Source of the DNA: Butyricicoccus sp.
GTDB taxonomy: Bacteria > Bacillota > Clostridia > Oscillospirales > Butyricicoccaceae
DNA length: 5,985 bases
Reading direction: 5' to 3'
Assembly (NCBI GenBank): GCA_031293105.1
Contig: JAUMSA010000137.1
Span: forward strand, 1-5,985
Positions 1-5,069 of this stretch are shown here, piece after piece; positions within the stretch are counted from its first letter, which is position 1; each line of letters begins with the position of its first letter. Under the pieces are notes generated by a model that saw only the letters and a program-made list of their open reading frames with translations, searched no databases and was not told the DNA's origin. Both the position numbers and the translations under genes were made by a program.

Positions 1-291
1 AGCAATTACACTTCTAAAATAAGTTGTGTACTCCTCCGGCACAACTAAATCTTTATCAATCACACAAAACGACGCTTTTGCAGTTCTTTGAATAGCGTCT
101 ATTTTATGACCGTTTTTTGCGCCGTGAAAATAGATTTTCCCGTCGTCATACACATAACTGATTGGAACGGCGTAGGGATAATCGTTGTCGCCCAAAAGGG
201 CAAGCACACCAGATGTCCCCTTATGCAGAATATCCGCAATCTCTTGCCGCGATAGTTCCTGTTTTTTTTGCCTCATTTCTCGAAATATCAT
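1..291 (-). CDS. NimA-like pyridoxamine 5'-phosphate oxidase family protein (partial, N-terminal 97 residues)
   Basis: An open frame of 97 codons starts at ATG 291-289 and runs off the left edge, so the C-terminal part is missing. The ATG has a good Shine-Dalgarno, GGAGGT, five bases upstream. The protein looks like the FMN-binding split-barrel (PPOX) family, specifically the Nim/5-nitroimidazole-resistance-like group: SGVLALLGDNDYPYAVPISY at residues 27-46, then IYFHGAKNGHKID at 53-65 and ASFCVID at 73-79. In this family the barrel binds flavin, and characterised Nim proteins are linked to nitroimidazole resistance; many relatives have unknown substrates. It is transcribed away from the recombinase and has its own promoter at 388-416. 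An A8 run covers codons 8-10. The family call is firm, but a resistance role is only a possibility. Confidence 0.85.
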   Translation of the reverse strand, partial: MIFREMRQKKQELSRQEIADILHKGTSGVLALLGDNDYPYAVPISYVYDDGKIYFHGAKNGHKIDAIQRTAKASFCVIDKDLVVPEEYTTYFRSVIA

Positions 292-323
292 ATTGACCTC
301 CACAAAAAAATAGACGTTTTTTT

Positions 324-351
324 TTACTCCTTCCATGGCCGACTGGAGTAA
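324..351 (-). promoter_or_regulatory. Inverted repeat in the leader of the NimA-like gene
   Basis: Perfect 7-base arms TTACTCC (324-330) and GGAGTAA (345-351) enclose a 14-base loop containing CCATGG. On the minus strand the hairpin is followed by a run of A, not T, so it is not an intrinsic terminator for the NimA-like gene. It could be an mRNA-stabilising or regulator-binding element. A second hairpin, GTTTCT/AGAAAC with a 4-base loop (360-375), lies between it and the predicted transcription start. Confidence 0.4.
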
Positions 352-387
352 GAATAAGCGTTTCTCGGCAGAAACATATTTTTATTT

Positions 388-416
388 AGAATATCACAAA
401 TTGCATGGTAAGTCAA
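388..416 (-). promoter_or_regulatory. Sigma-A type promoter of the NimA-like gene
   Basis: On the minus strand, TTGACT (416-411) is followed by a 17-base spacer and TATTCT (393-388). The -10 is preceded by TGA, giving an extended TGn motif. The -35 matches the consensus at five of six positions and the -10 at four of six. Transcription should begin near 381, leaving an untranslated leader of about 90 bases with several hairpins before the start at 291. Confidence 0.7.
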
Positions 417-512
417 TATCATTTTCCGGATTTTCATTTTTATATAGTGAGGGGGAAAGTGCAACAAAAGCTGCCTTTCAAACGGGATATTGAGTGAGAG
501 AAAGTAAAGGGT

Positions 513-527
513 TTGGGATTTTCCCAA
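513..527. repeat. Short perfect palindrome upstream of the tnpW-like gene
   Basis: Arms TTGGGA (513-518) and TCCCAA (522-527) flank three T bases. It lies about 80 bases upstream of the small plus-strand gene and may be an operator or a small hairpin in the leader. No binding protein can be named. Confidence 0.3.
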
Positions 528-540
528 CAAGCCAAAATCG

Positions 541-558
541 CAAATGGGTACTCATTTG
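541..558. repeat. Near-perfect 18-base palindrome upstream of the tnpW-like gene
   Basis: CAAATG (541-546) and CATTTG (553-558) flank a GTAC core, with one mismatched pair that becomes a G-U wobble in RNA. It lies 45 bases before the ATG at 604. Its size and symmetry suit a dimeric repressor site or a small hairpin, but no regulator is encoded in the window. Confidence 0.35.
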
Positions 559-603
559 CTGTGCTTGCTCCCTACTCAAAACAAAGGAAAGGACGGGAAA
601 GGA

Positions 604-810
604 ATGGAAAAGAAGCGAACAATCAAAGACGGGCAAATCGTTGTAAAAAATCCACTCTATCAAGAGTTGCCCACACACGAAGTTACAATTCAATCCGGCA
701 GGACGTTCTATCGTTTTACGGGAAGCTACGACGGAAGCCGAAGCCTACCCCATAAAGTTTTACGGCTTATGGGGCACTCCCCTATTGATGAAAAAGACGA
801 GGAGCGTTAA
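604..810 (+). CDS. Small protein upstream of the recombinase, possibly TnpW-like (68 residues)
   Basis: A 68-residue, charged, soluble protein starts at ATG 604 with AAGGA (589-593) about ten bases upstream. The alternative ATG at 544 is rejected for lack of a ribosome binding site. The second half, with VTIQSGRTFYRFTGSYDG followed by KVLRLM near residues 53-58, loosely resembles the pattern of the short TnpW proteins of Tn4451-like elements (a G-T-Y strand, then a K-x-x-R-L segment). TnpW has no settled function. The stop at 808-810 is immediately followed by one recombinase start candidate (812) and precedes the other by 58 bases, so the two genes are probably co-transcribed. The final 60 bases hold strong inverted repeats. 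That the gene is real is likely; the TnpW name is tentative. Confidence 0.6.
   Translation: MEKKRTIKDGQIVVKNPLYQELPTHEVTIQSGRTFYRFTGSYDGSRSLPHKVLRLMGHSPIDEKDEER
748..782 (+). promoter_or_regulatory. Overlapping hairpins at the end of the tnpW-like gene
   Basis: Perfect 8-base arms CCCCATAA (748-755) and TTATGGGG (767-774) enclose 11 bases. The same GGGG (771-774) can instead pair with CCCC at 779-782 across a 4-base loop. The two pairings exclude each other and lie 30-120 bases before the recombinase start candidates, inside the coding region of the small gene. A ribosome translating the small gene would disturb them, so they could set recombinase translation. Confidence 0.4.
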
Positions 811-868
811 AATGAGTATAAGCAATCCTGTAATGGCAGACTGCCCGCCGATGAAAGGAGCAGAAACG

Positions 869-2512
869 ATGTTAAGGCAGTCTGGCAAGATTACCGCCCT
901 CTATTGCCGCCTATCCCGCGACGATGAACTAACGGGCGACAGCAACAGCATTGTAAATCAAAAGGCGATTTTAAGTAAGTACGCAAAGGAAAATCATTTT
1001 TCAAATCCATTGTTTTTCGTGGACGATGGATATTCCGGGACAAACTTCAACCGTCCAAGTTGGAGCGAACTTTTGGAAAAAATCGAAAACGGCGAAGTGT
1101 CCACCTTGATCGTCAAGGATATGTCGCGGCTTGGGCGTGATTATCTGAAAGTGGGATTTTATACCGAAGTCCTGTTCGTGGAAAAGGGCGTGCGTTTTAT
1201 AGCTATTAACAACGGCATAGACAGCGCAAACCAGCAGGACAGCGACTTTACCCCCTTTCTCAATATCATCAACGAGTGGTATGCGAAAGACACCAGCAAG
1301 AAGATACGCGCGGTGATGAAGTCAAAAGGCGAAGCGGGGGAACACCTCTGCACCAACCCGCCATACGGCTACAGGAAAGACCCGGAAAACAAAAAGCGGT
1401 GGATTATCGACCCCGAAGCTGCCGAAGTTGTCAAGCGGATATTCGCCCTTTGTCTGGACGGTTACGGGCCGTCGCAGATTGCCCGTATTCTGAAAGATGA
1501 TAAAGTCATAACGCCGACAATCCATTTTCAGCAGACAGGCAGGGCGACAAGGAACGCGCCGCCGGATAATCCCTTTAACTGGACGGGCGATACAATAGCC
1601 GACATTTTGGAGCGTCCGGAATATCAAGGGCATACAGTAAACTTCAAAACCTACAAGCAGTCCTACAAGAGCAAAAAGACCTGCAATAATCCCGAAGAAA
1701 AATGGCTTGTGTTTGAAAATACCCACGAAGCAATCATTGACGCTGACACATGGGCGCGGGTGCAGGAATTGCGGAAGAACAAACGCCGCCCGACGAGGAC
1801 AGGAAAGACAAATATGTTTTCCGGCATTGTGCGCTGCGCCGATTGCGGTGAAAAGCTGTATTACTGCACAAGCAGGAACTTTGAAGCAAGGCAAGACCAC
1901 TTTGTCTGCTCTACTTCAAGGCTCAAAGGGAAAGAGGTTTGCGCGACGCATTTTATCCGCGCCGTTGTCTTGGAACGGGGCGTACTCGCCCACATGAGAA
2001 TGACGATTGCCTGTGTTGCGAACCATGAAGAACAATTCCGCAAGGCTATGGGTGCGAAGCAGAAAGCCGAAGCAAAAAGAGAACTCGCGGCGAAGCGTCG
2101 GCAACTGACGCAGGCAGAACGACGGATAGAAGAACTTGACCGACTATTCAAGCGTATTTATGAGGACAACGTAGGCGGAAAACTATCTGACAGCAGATTT
2201 CAAATGCTCTCTGACGACTACGAGCAGGAGCAGAAAGAACTGCGGGAAAAGCTGTTGCGGTTGAATGAAGAAATTACAGAACAAGAGGAACAGGCAGAGA
2301 ATATCGACAGGTTTATCTGCAAGGTGCGGAAGTATCTCGACTTGAACGAGCTGACACCCACTATCCTAAACGACATGGTAAAGGCGGTATATGTTCACGC
2401 GCCGGACAAGTCGAAGGGTTATCGGGAACAACAGATTGACATTTCCTATGACCTTGTAGGAATACTCCCCGCGTCTTTACTGATTGACCTGCAAAACGGA
2501 GAAACGGCATAG
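869..2512 (+). CDS. Large serine recombinase, TnpX/DUF4368 type (site-specific integrase)
   Basis: This enzyme cuts and rejoins DNA through a serine nucleophile and should integrate and excise the element. With the start at 869 it has 547 residues. The N-terminal resolvase domain (about 8-150) has Y12-x-R14-x-S16, with S16 the expected nucleophile, and VKDMSRLGRD at 82-91 with conserved arginines. A recombinase domain starts near 165 (YGYRKDPENKKRW). A zinc ribbon has cysteines 323, 326, 347 and 358. A long charged coiled coil spans about 386-475, followed by a DUF4368-like tail. It is shorter than Tn4451 TnpX (about 700 residues) but has all key parts and no frameshift. ATG 869 has AAAGGAG eight bases upstream, and family members typically begin just before the K-I-T-A-L-Y motif. 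An in-frame ATG at 812 with GAGGAG would add 19 residues and cannot be excluded. Confidence 0.93.
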   Translation: MLRQSGKITALYCRLSRDDELTGDSNSIVNQKAILSKYAKENHFSNPLFFVDDGYSGTNFNRPSWSELLEKIENGEVSTLIVKDMSRLGRDYLKVGFYTEVLFVEKGVRFIAINNGIDSANQQDSDFTPFLNIINEWYAKDTSKKIRAVMKSKGEAGEHLCTNPPYGYRKDPENKKRWIIDPEAAEVVKRIFALCLDGYGPSQIARILKDDKVITPTIHFQQTGRATRNAPPDNPFNWTGDTIADILERPEYQGHTVNFKTYKQSYKSKKTCNNPEEKWLVFENTHEAIIDADTWARVQELRKNKRRPTRTGKTNMFSGIVRCADCGEKLYYCTSRNFEARQDHFVCSTSRLKGKEVCATHFIRAVVLERGVLAHMRMTIACVANHEEQFRKAMGAKQKAEAKRELAAKRRQLTQAERRIEELDRLFKRIYEDNVGGKLSDSRFQMLSDDYEQEQKELREKLLRLNEEITEQEEQAENIDRFICKVRKYLDLNELTPTILNDMVKAVYVHAPDKSKGYREQQIDISYDLVGILPASLLIDLQNGETA

Positions 2513-2530
2513 CCGAAGCTACGCCGTTTC
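2501..2530. terminator. Strong hairpin over the recombinase stop codon
   Basis: Arms GAAACGGCATAGC (2501-2513) and GCTACGCCGTTTC (2518-2530) are joined by a 4-base loop, and the TAG stop (2510-2512) lies within the first arm. On the plus strand there is one A-C mismatch. On the minus strand that position is a G-U wobble and the loop is UUCG closed by C-G, so minus-strand RNA forms all 13 pairs. Neither side has a clean T tract; the minus strand continues with a loose T-rich stretch. It may end or pause host transcripts entering the element antisense to the recombinase, or protect the 3' end of the recombinase mRNA. Confidence 0.45.
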
Positions 2531-2558
2531 CTGAAAACATTCTTATGCTGTTTTATGC

Positions 2559-2585
2559 GTGCCGCCCCGAAGGCAGCCTTTTTCT
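2559..2585 (+). terminator. Possible intrinsic terminator at the element/host junction
   Basis: GCCGCC (2561-2566) and GGCAGC (2572-2577) can pair around CCGAA with one C-A mismatch, followed by C, five T, C and TTT, which suits termination of plus-strand transcription leaving the recombinase. On the minus strand the same bases pair fully with a G-U wobble and a UUCGG loop, but no T tract follows. This suggests that a host terminator for the obg transcript may have been altered here by the insertion. Confidence 0.4.
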
Positions 2586-2786
2586 TTAGATCTGACTGGA
2601 TACCAGGAAAAATACAGCGGCCACAATGCACAGTAGCGTGCGCGCGAGTGAACCGCGCATGACCACGCGGCCGGCGCGGTCGGGCTCCAGATCGGCCCGC
2701 TTTTTCACATACCAGTGCATCCCGATGGACAAAATCACCACGGCTGCCACGCAGGCCAGCCCCAGTCCCTTCAGTATGGTCGCCAT
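2586..2786 (-). CDS. Small two-helix membrane protein of unknown function downstream of obg
   Basis: A 66-residue protein has two hydrophobic segments, about residues 5-26 and 47-63. They are separated by a charged loop (KKRADLEPDRAGR) rich in arginine and lysine, which suggests the loop is cytoplasmic and both ends face outward. I do not recognise the family. The start at 2786 has AGGGAGG nine bases upstream, and the gene begins 15 bases after the obg stop, so it is very likely the last gene of the obg transcript. Its codon use matches the host genes. Its stop at 2586-2588 is within 20 bases of the presumed element junction, so the original C-terminus could have been slightly changed by the insertion. 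Confidence 0.7.
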   Translation of the reverse strand: MATILKGLGLACVAAVVILSIGMHWYVKKRADLEPDRAGRVVMRGSLARTLLCIVAAVFFLVSSQI

Positions 2787-2801
2787 AATTTTCCGCCTCC
2801 C

Positions 2802-4073
2802 TTAGTGGACATATTCGAATTCCAAGTCGCCAATCACAACAAAATCGCCTTCCTGAACGCCCATGGCTTCCAGACGGTCGTATACGCCCGCCTTTTTGAG
2901 CATGCGGTCCATATACTGACGCGACTCGTAATCGTCGGTGTTGACCGAACCCATGATCTTTTCGATCCAGGCGCCGCCGACCACATAATAGTCGTCCACC
3001 TTCTCGATGGTGATTTCGCGCTCGGTCGGTTCGGGTGCTTCGGGCACATATTCGGGTTCGTACACAAAGACGGGCGGCAATTCTTGCAGCGCTTCCCAGG
3101 TCTTCATCACCAGTTCGCGCACGCCCTGGTTGGTCGCCGCCGACAGTTCCAGGAACTCAAAGCCCTTTTCCTCGGCATAGGCGCGCAGGCGCTCGCCCGG
3201 TGCGCGGTCCTCACCCAGCAGGTCGGTCTTGTTGGCCACCAGAATCTGTGGACGGGCAGCCAAAAATTCGCTGTATCCGGCCAGTTCGGCGTTGATGGTT
3301 TCCACGTCCTCGATCGGGTCGCGGCCTTCGCTGCCCGACACATCGACCAAATGCAGCAGCAAGCGGCAGCGGTCCACATGGCGCAGGAAGTCATGCCCCA
3401 GGCCCGCGCCCTCGCTGGCGCCCTCGATGATGCCCGGGATATCGGCCATGACAAAGCTCTGTTCCTCGCCCACACGCACGACGCCCAGGTTGGGAATCAG
3501 GGTGGTAAAATGATAGTTGGCAATCTTAGGACGTGCGGCCGACACCATGCTTAAAAGCGTCGATTTGCCCACGTTCGGGAAGCCGACCAGGCCGACGTCG
3601 GCCAGCAGCTTGAGTTCGAGCACAATCTCCATTTCCACGCCTGGCTGGCCAGGCTTGGCAAACCGCGGTGCCTGCCGGGTCGGGGTCGCAAAATGGGTGT
3701 TGCCCCAGCCGCCGTTGCCGCCCTTGGCCGCTACGAACGGCTCGTCGTCCGACATATCCTTGATGACCTGCCCGGTCTTCTGGTCGCGGATGATGGTGCC
3801 GCGCGGCACGCGGATGACCAAATCGGCGCCATCCTTGCCCTTCATGCGCTTGCCCATGCCGTTTTCGCCGTTGGGGGCCACATATTTCTTTTTATAGCGG
3901 AAATCGAGCAGGGTGGACAGGTTATCATCGACCTTGAACACCACCGAACCGCCCCGGCCGCCGTCGCCGCCGTCCGGCCCACCGGCTGCCACGTACTTTT
4001 CGCGGTGGAAACCGACCTTGCCGTCGCCGCCCTTGCCCGATGCAATGCGGATTTTTGCAATATCGATAAACAT
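2802..4073 (-). CDS. obg: GTPase Obg (ribosome assembly GTPase)
   Basis: Obg is a cytoplasmic GTPase that binds late 50S assembly intermediates and is linked to growth, stress and ppGpp responses. The 423-residue protein is full length. A glycine-rich Obg fold covers about 1-158 (repeats such as GGDGG and GKGGNGGWGN). The GTPase domain follows with P-loop GFPNVGKST at 164-172, switch threonines at 190-191, DIPG at 211-214, NKTD at 281-284 and SAA at 311-313. A C-terminal OCT domain starts near 352 and ends in DFVVIGDLEFEYVH. ATG 4073 is preceded by AAAGGAGG with a 10-base gap, and MFIDIAKIRI is the usual start. It follows rpmA but is separated from it by a strong terminator, so its expression must come from readthrough or a weak internal promoter. 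All GTPase motifs are intact. Confidence 0.97.
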   Translation of the reverse strand: MFIDIAKIRIASGKGGDGKVGFHREKYVAAGGPDGGDGGRGGSVVFKVDDNLSTLLDFRYKKKYVAPNGENGMGKRMKGKDGADLVIRVPRGTIIRDQKTGQVIKDMSDDEPFVAAKGGNGGWGNTHFATPTRQAPRFAKPGQPGVEMEIVLELKLLADVGLVGFPNVGKSTLLSMVSAARPKIANYHFTTLIPNLGVVRVGEEQSFVMADIPGIIEGASEGAGLGHDFLRHVDRCRLLLHLVDVSGSEGRDPIEDVETINAELAGYSEFLAARPQILVANKTDLLGEDRAPGERLRAYAEEKGFEFLELSAATNQGVRELVMKTWEALQELPPVFVYEPEYVPEAPEPTEREITIEKVDDYYVVGGAWIEKIMGSVNTDDYESRQYMDRMLKKAGVYDRLEAMGVQEGDFVVIGDLEFEYVH

Positions 4074-4104
4074 GTTTTTTTCGCCTCCTTTGTTTTAGTA
4101 TGCG

Positions 4105-4139
4105 TACAAAACAAAATCCCAGACGGCTGTCTGGGATTT
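4105..4139 (-). terminator. Intrinsic terminator between rpmA and obg
   Basis: A perfect 11-base inverted repeat, AAATCCCAGAC (4114-4124) and GTCTGGGATTT (4129-4139), has a 4-base loop. On the minus strand it is followed by TTTTGTTTTG-like sequence, a classical intrinsic terminator. It lies 15 bases after the rpmA stop and about 40 bases before the obg start, so it should reduce transcription of obg relative to the ribosomal protein genes. Confidence 0.85.
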
Positions 4140-4153
4140 CGTAAACGTTCAAA

Positions 4154-4432
4154 TTACTGCGGGTAAACCGAAACCTTCTTGCGGTCCTTGCCAACGCGCT
4201 CGAAACGAACCACGCCGGAAACCTTTGCAAAGAGGGTATCGTCCGAACCACGGCCAACATTGGTGCCCGGGTGGATCTTGGTACCACGCTGACGAACCAG
4301 GATGTTGCCAGCCGGAACGACCTGACCGTCTGCACGCTTTACGCCGAGGCGCTTTGCCTCCGAGTCACGACCGTTCTTGGTCGAACCAACGCCCTTCTTG
4401 TGAGCGAAAAACTGTAAGCTGATCTTAAGCAT
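4154..4432 (-). CDS. rpmA: 50S ribosomal protein bL27 with Prp-cleaved N-terminal extension
   Basis: bL27 lies near the peptidyl-transferase centre of the 50S subunit. The 92-residue protein starts MLKISLQFFAHKKGVGSTKN. The MLKISLQFF extension before AHKKG is the Firmicutes type that the protease Prp removes after the second phenylalanine (F9/A10), exposing the mature N-terminus that reaches the tRNA site. The body has the family features GSTKNGRDSEAKRLGVK and IHPGTNVGRGSDDTLFA. ATG 4432 has GGAGGTG seven bases upstream and overlaps the end of prp by eight bases, which suggests coupled translation. Confidence 0.97.
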   Translation of the reverse strand: MLKISLQFFAHKKGVGSTKNGRDSEAKRLGVKRADGQVVPAGNILVRQRGTKIHPGTNVGRGSDDTLFAKVSGVVRFERVGKDRKKVSVYPQ

Positions 4433-4754
4433 CTTTCTGCACCTCCATTACGCTTAAAAATTCGGGATACTGAGCTGCAAGCTCGGTATAAAAAATCCGA
4501 AGCGCCTTCATGCCGTCCTGTCCCGCGCCCAGCTCGCGCGCAGGCAGGGTGAGCCGGATGTGGGCGCCTTCGTCCTCGATGACGGTGTCCACTGCGATTT
4601 TCTGTACATCAAAGAGCAGCGCGTGGGTCATCTGTACCGCGCTTGTGATCGCCGCACAGACGATGTCTTCCCCCTCGTCCGCGTAACCCGCGTGACCGAG
4701 CAGGTCGACCGCTTCGATCTGTTCGTGCGATAGATAAAACGTAACGCGAGTCAT
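4425..4754 (-). CDS. prp: Ribosomal-processing cysteine protease Prp
   Basis: Prp (YsxB) cleaves the N-terminal extension of bL27 in Gram-positive bacteria, a step shown to be essential in Staphylococcus aureus. The 109-residue protein has GHAGYADEGEDIVCAAITSA at 20-39. H21 and C33 match the known His/Cys catalytic pair. Length and position between rplU and rpmA are typical. The ATG at 4754 shares one base with the rplU stop (TAATG) and has no well-placed Shine-Dalgarno, so translation is probably by reinitiation after rplU. Its substrate bL27, with the matching LQFFA cleavage site, is encoded next door. Confidence 0.95.
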   Translation of the reverse strand: MTRVTFYLSHEQIEAVDLLGHAGYADEGEDIVCAAITSAVQMTHALLFDVQKIAVDTVIEDEGAHIRLTLPARELGAGQDGMKALRIFYTELAAQYPEFLSVMEVQKDA

Positions 4755-5065
4755 TAGGCGTTGATCGCGCTGATAGTTACCTTCGTATAGGGCTGACGAT
4801 GACCCTGACGACGACGGTAGCCCTTCTTCGGCTTCATCTTGAAGATGTTGATCTTCTTCTGCTTGCCGGTCTTGTCCGCGGTAGCGGTTACGGTTGCGCC
4901 CTCAACATAGGGAGCGCCGACCTTCAGCTCTGCGCCGTCGCCGACTGCCAGAACCTGATCGAAGGTTACGGTTGCGCCGTCCTCTACGCCGAGCTTCTCT
5001 ACGTAGATTACATCGCCCTCAGATACTTTGTACTGCTTGCCACCAGTTACCAGAATTGCATACAT
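4754..5065 (-). CDS. rplU: 50S ribosomal protein bL21
   Basis: bL21 is a 23S rRNA-binding protein of the large subunit. The 103-residue protein starts MYAILVTGGKQYKVSEGD, the usual bL21 N-terminus, and has the family signature IFKMKPKKGYRRRQGHRQ with PYTKVTI near the C-terminus. ATG 5065 has an AGAGAGGTG ribosome binding site nine bases upstream. A longer in-frame reading from 5122 is rejected because it would translate the structured leader and add a non-homologous N-terminus. It is the first gene of rplU-prp-rpmA, with its own promoter at 5164-5192. Confidence 0.97.
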   Translation of the reverse strand: MYAILVTGGKQYKVSEGDVIYVEKLGVEDGATVTFDQVLAVGDGAELKVGAPYVEGATVTATADKTGKQKKINIFKMKPKKGYRRRQGHRQPYTKVTISAINA

Positions 5066-5069
5066 GTTC

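Larger units (their letters stand above)
292..603. other. Divergent intergenic region between the NimA-like gene and the tnpW-like/recombinase genes
   Basis: This 312-base AT-rich region separates two divergently transcribed units. It contains the minus-strand promoter of the NimA-like gene (388-416), hairpins in that gene's leader (360-375, 324-351) and an A7/T9 pair (304-310, 317-325). It also holds two short palindromes nearer the plus-strand genes (513-527, 541-558). No protein-coding gene is convincing here. No strong plus-strand promoter was found: TATAGT at 443-448 is a fair -10 but has no matching -35. An upstream in-frame ATG at 544 would extend the small plus-strand gene, but it lacks a ribosome binding site and sits inside a palindrome. 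Confidence 0.6.
1..2570. mobile_element. Right-hand portion of a serine-recombinase mobile element (left end outside window)
   Basis: This stretch is assigned to a mobile element because it holds a large serine recombinase as the last gene before a conserved host operon, a small recombinase-associated reading frame and a NimA-like gene as likely cargo. By eye it has lower GC and different codon use from the rpiA-obg block that follows. The right boundary must lie between the recombinase stop at 2512 and the end of the host membrane-protein gene at 2586. The value of about 2570 is a guess based on a GA dinucleotide at 2569-2570, the target type known for TnpX of Tn4451. No conjugation or replication genes are visible, so it could be a small mobilizable element or one end of a larger integrative element. 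It is inferred, not seen, that the NimA-like gene belongs to it. Confidence 0.7.

Noticed and set aside
544..603. Extended start for the small tnpW-like gene (MGTHLLCLLPTQ)
   Set aside because: There is no ribosome binding site before 544 and the ATG at 604 has one; the extension overlaps a palindrome.
1322..1900. Minus-strand open frame of 192 codons inside the recombinase
   Set aside because: It is a shadow of the recombinase coding frame with no recognisable motif.
2446..2631. Minus-strand open frame of 61 codons spanning the junction
   Set aside because: It crosses from the host gene end into the recombinase 3' end in another frame, with no start signal or domain.
2715..3554. Long plus-strand open frame (279 codons) opposite obg
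   Set aside because: It lies wholly antisense to the well-supported obg gene, and its composition is what GC-rich coding sequence gives on the reverse strand; no domain is recognisable.
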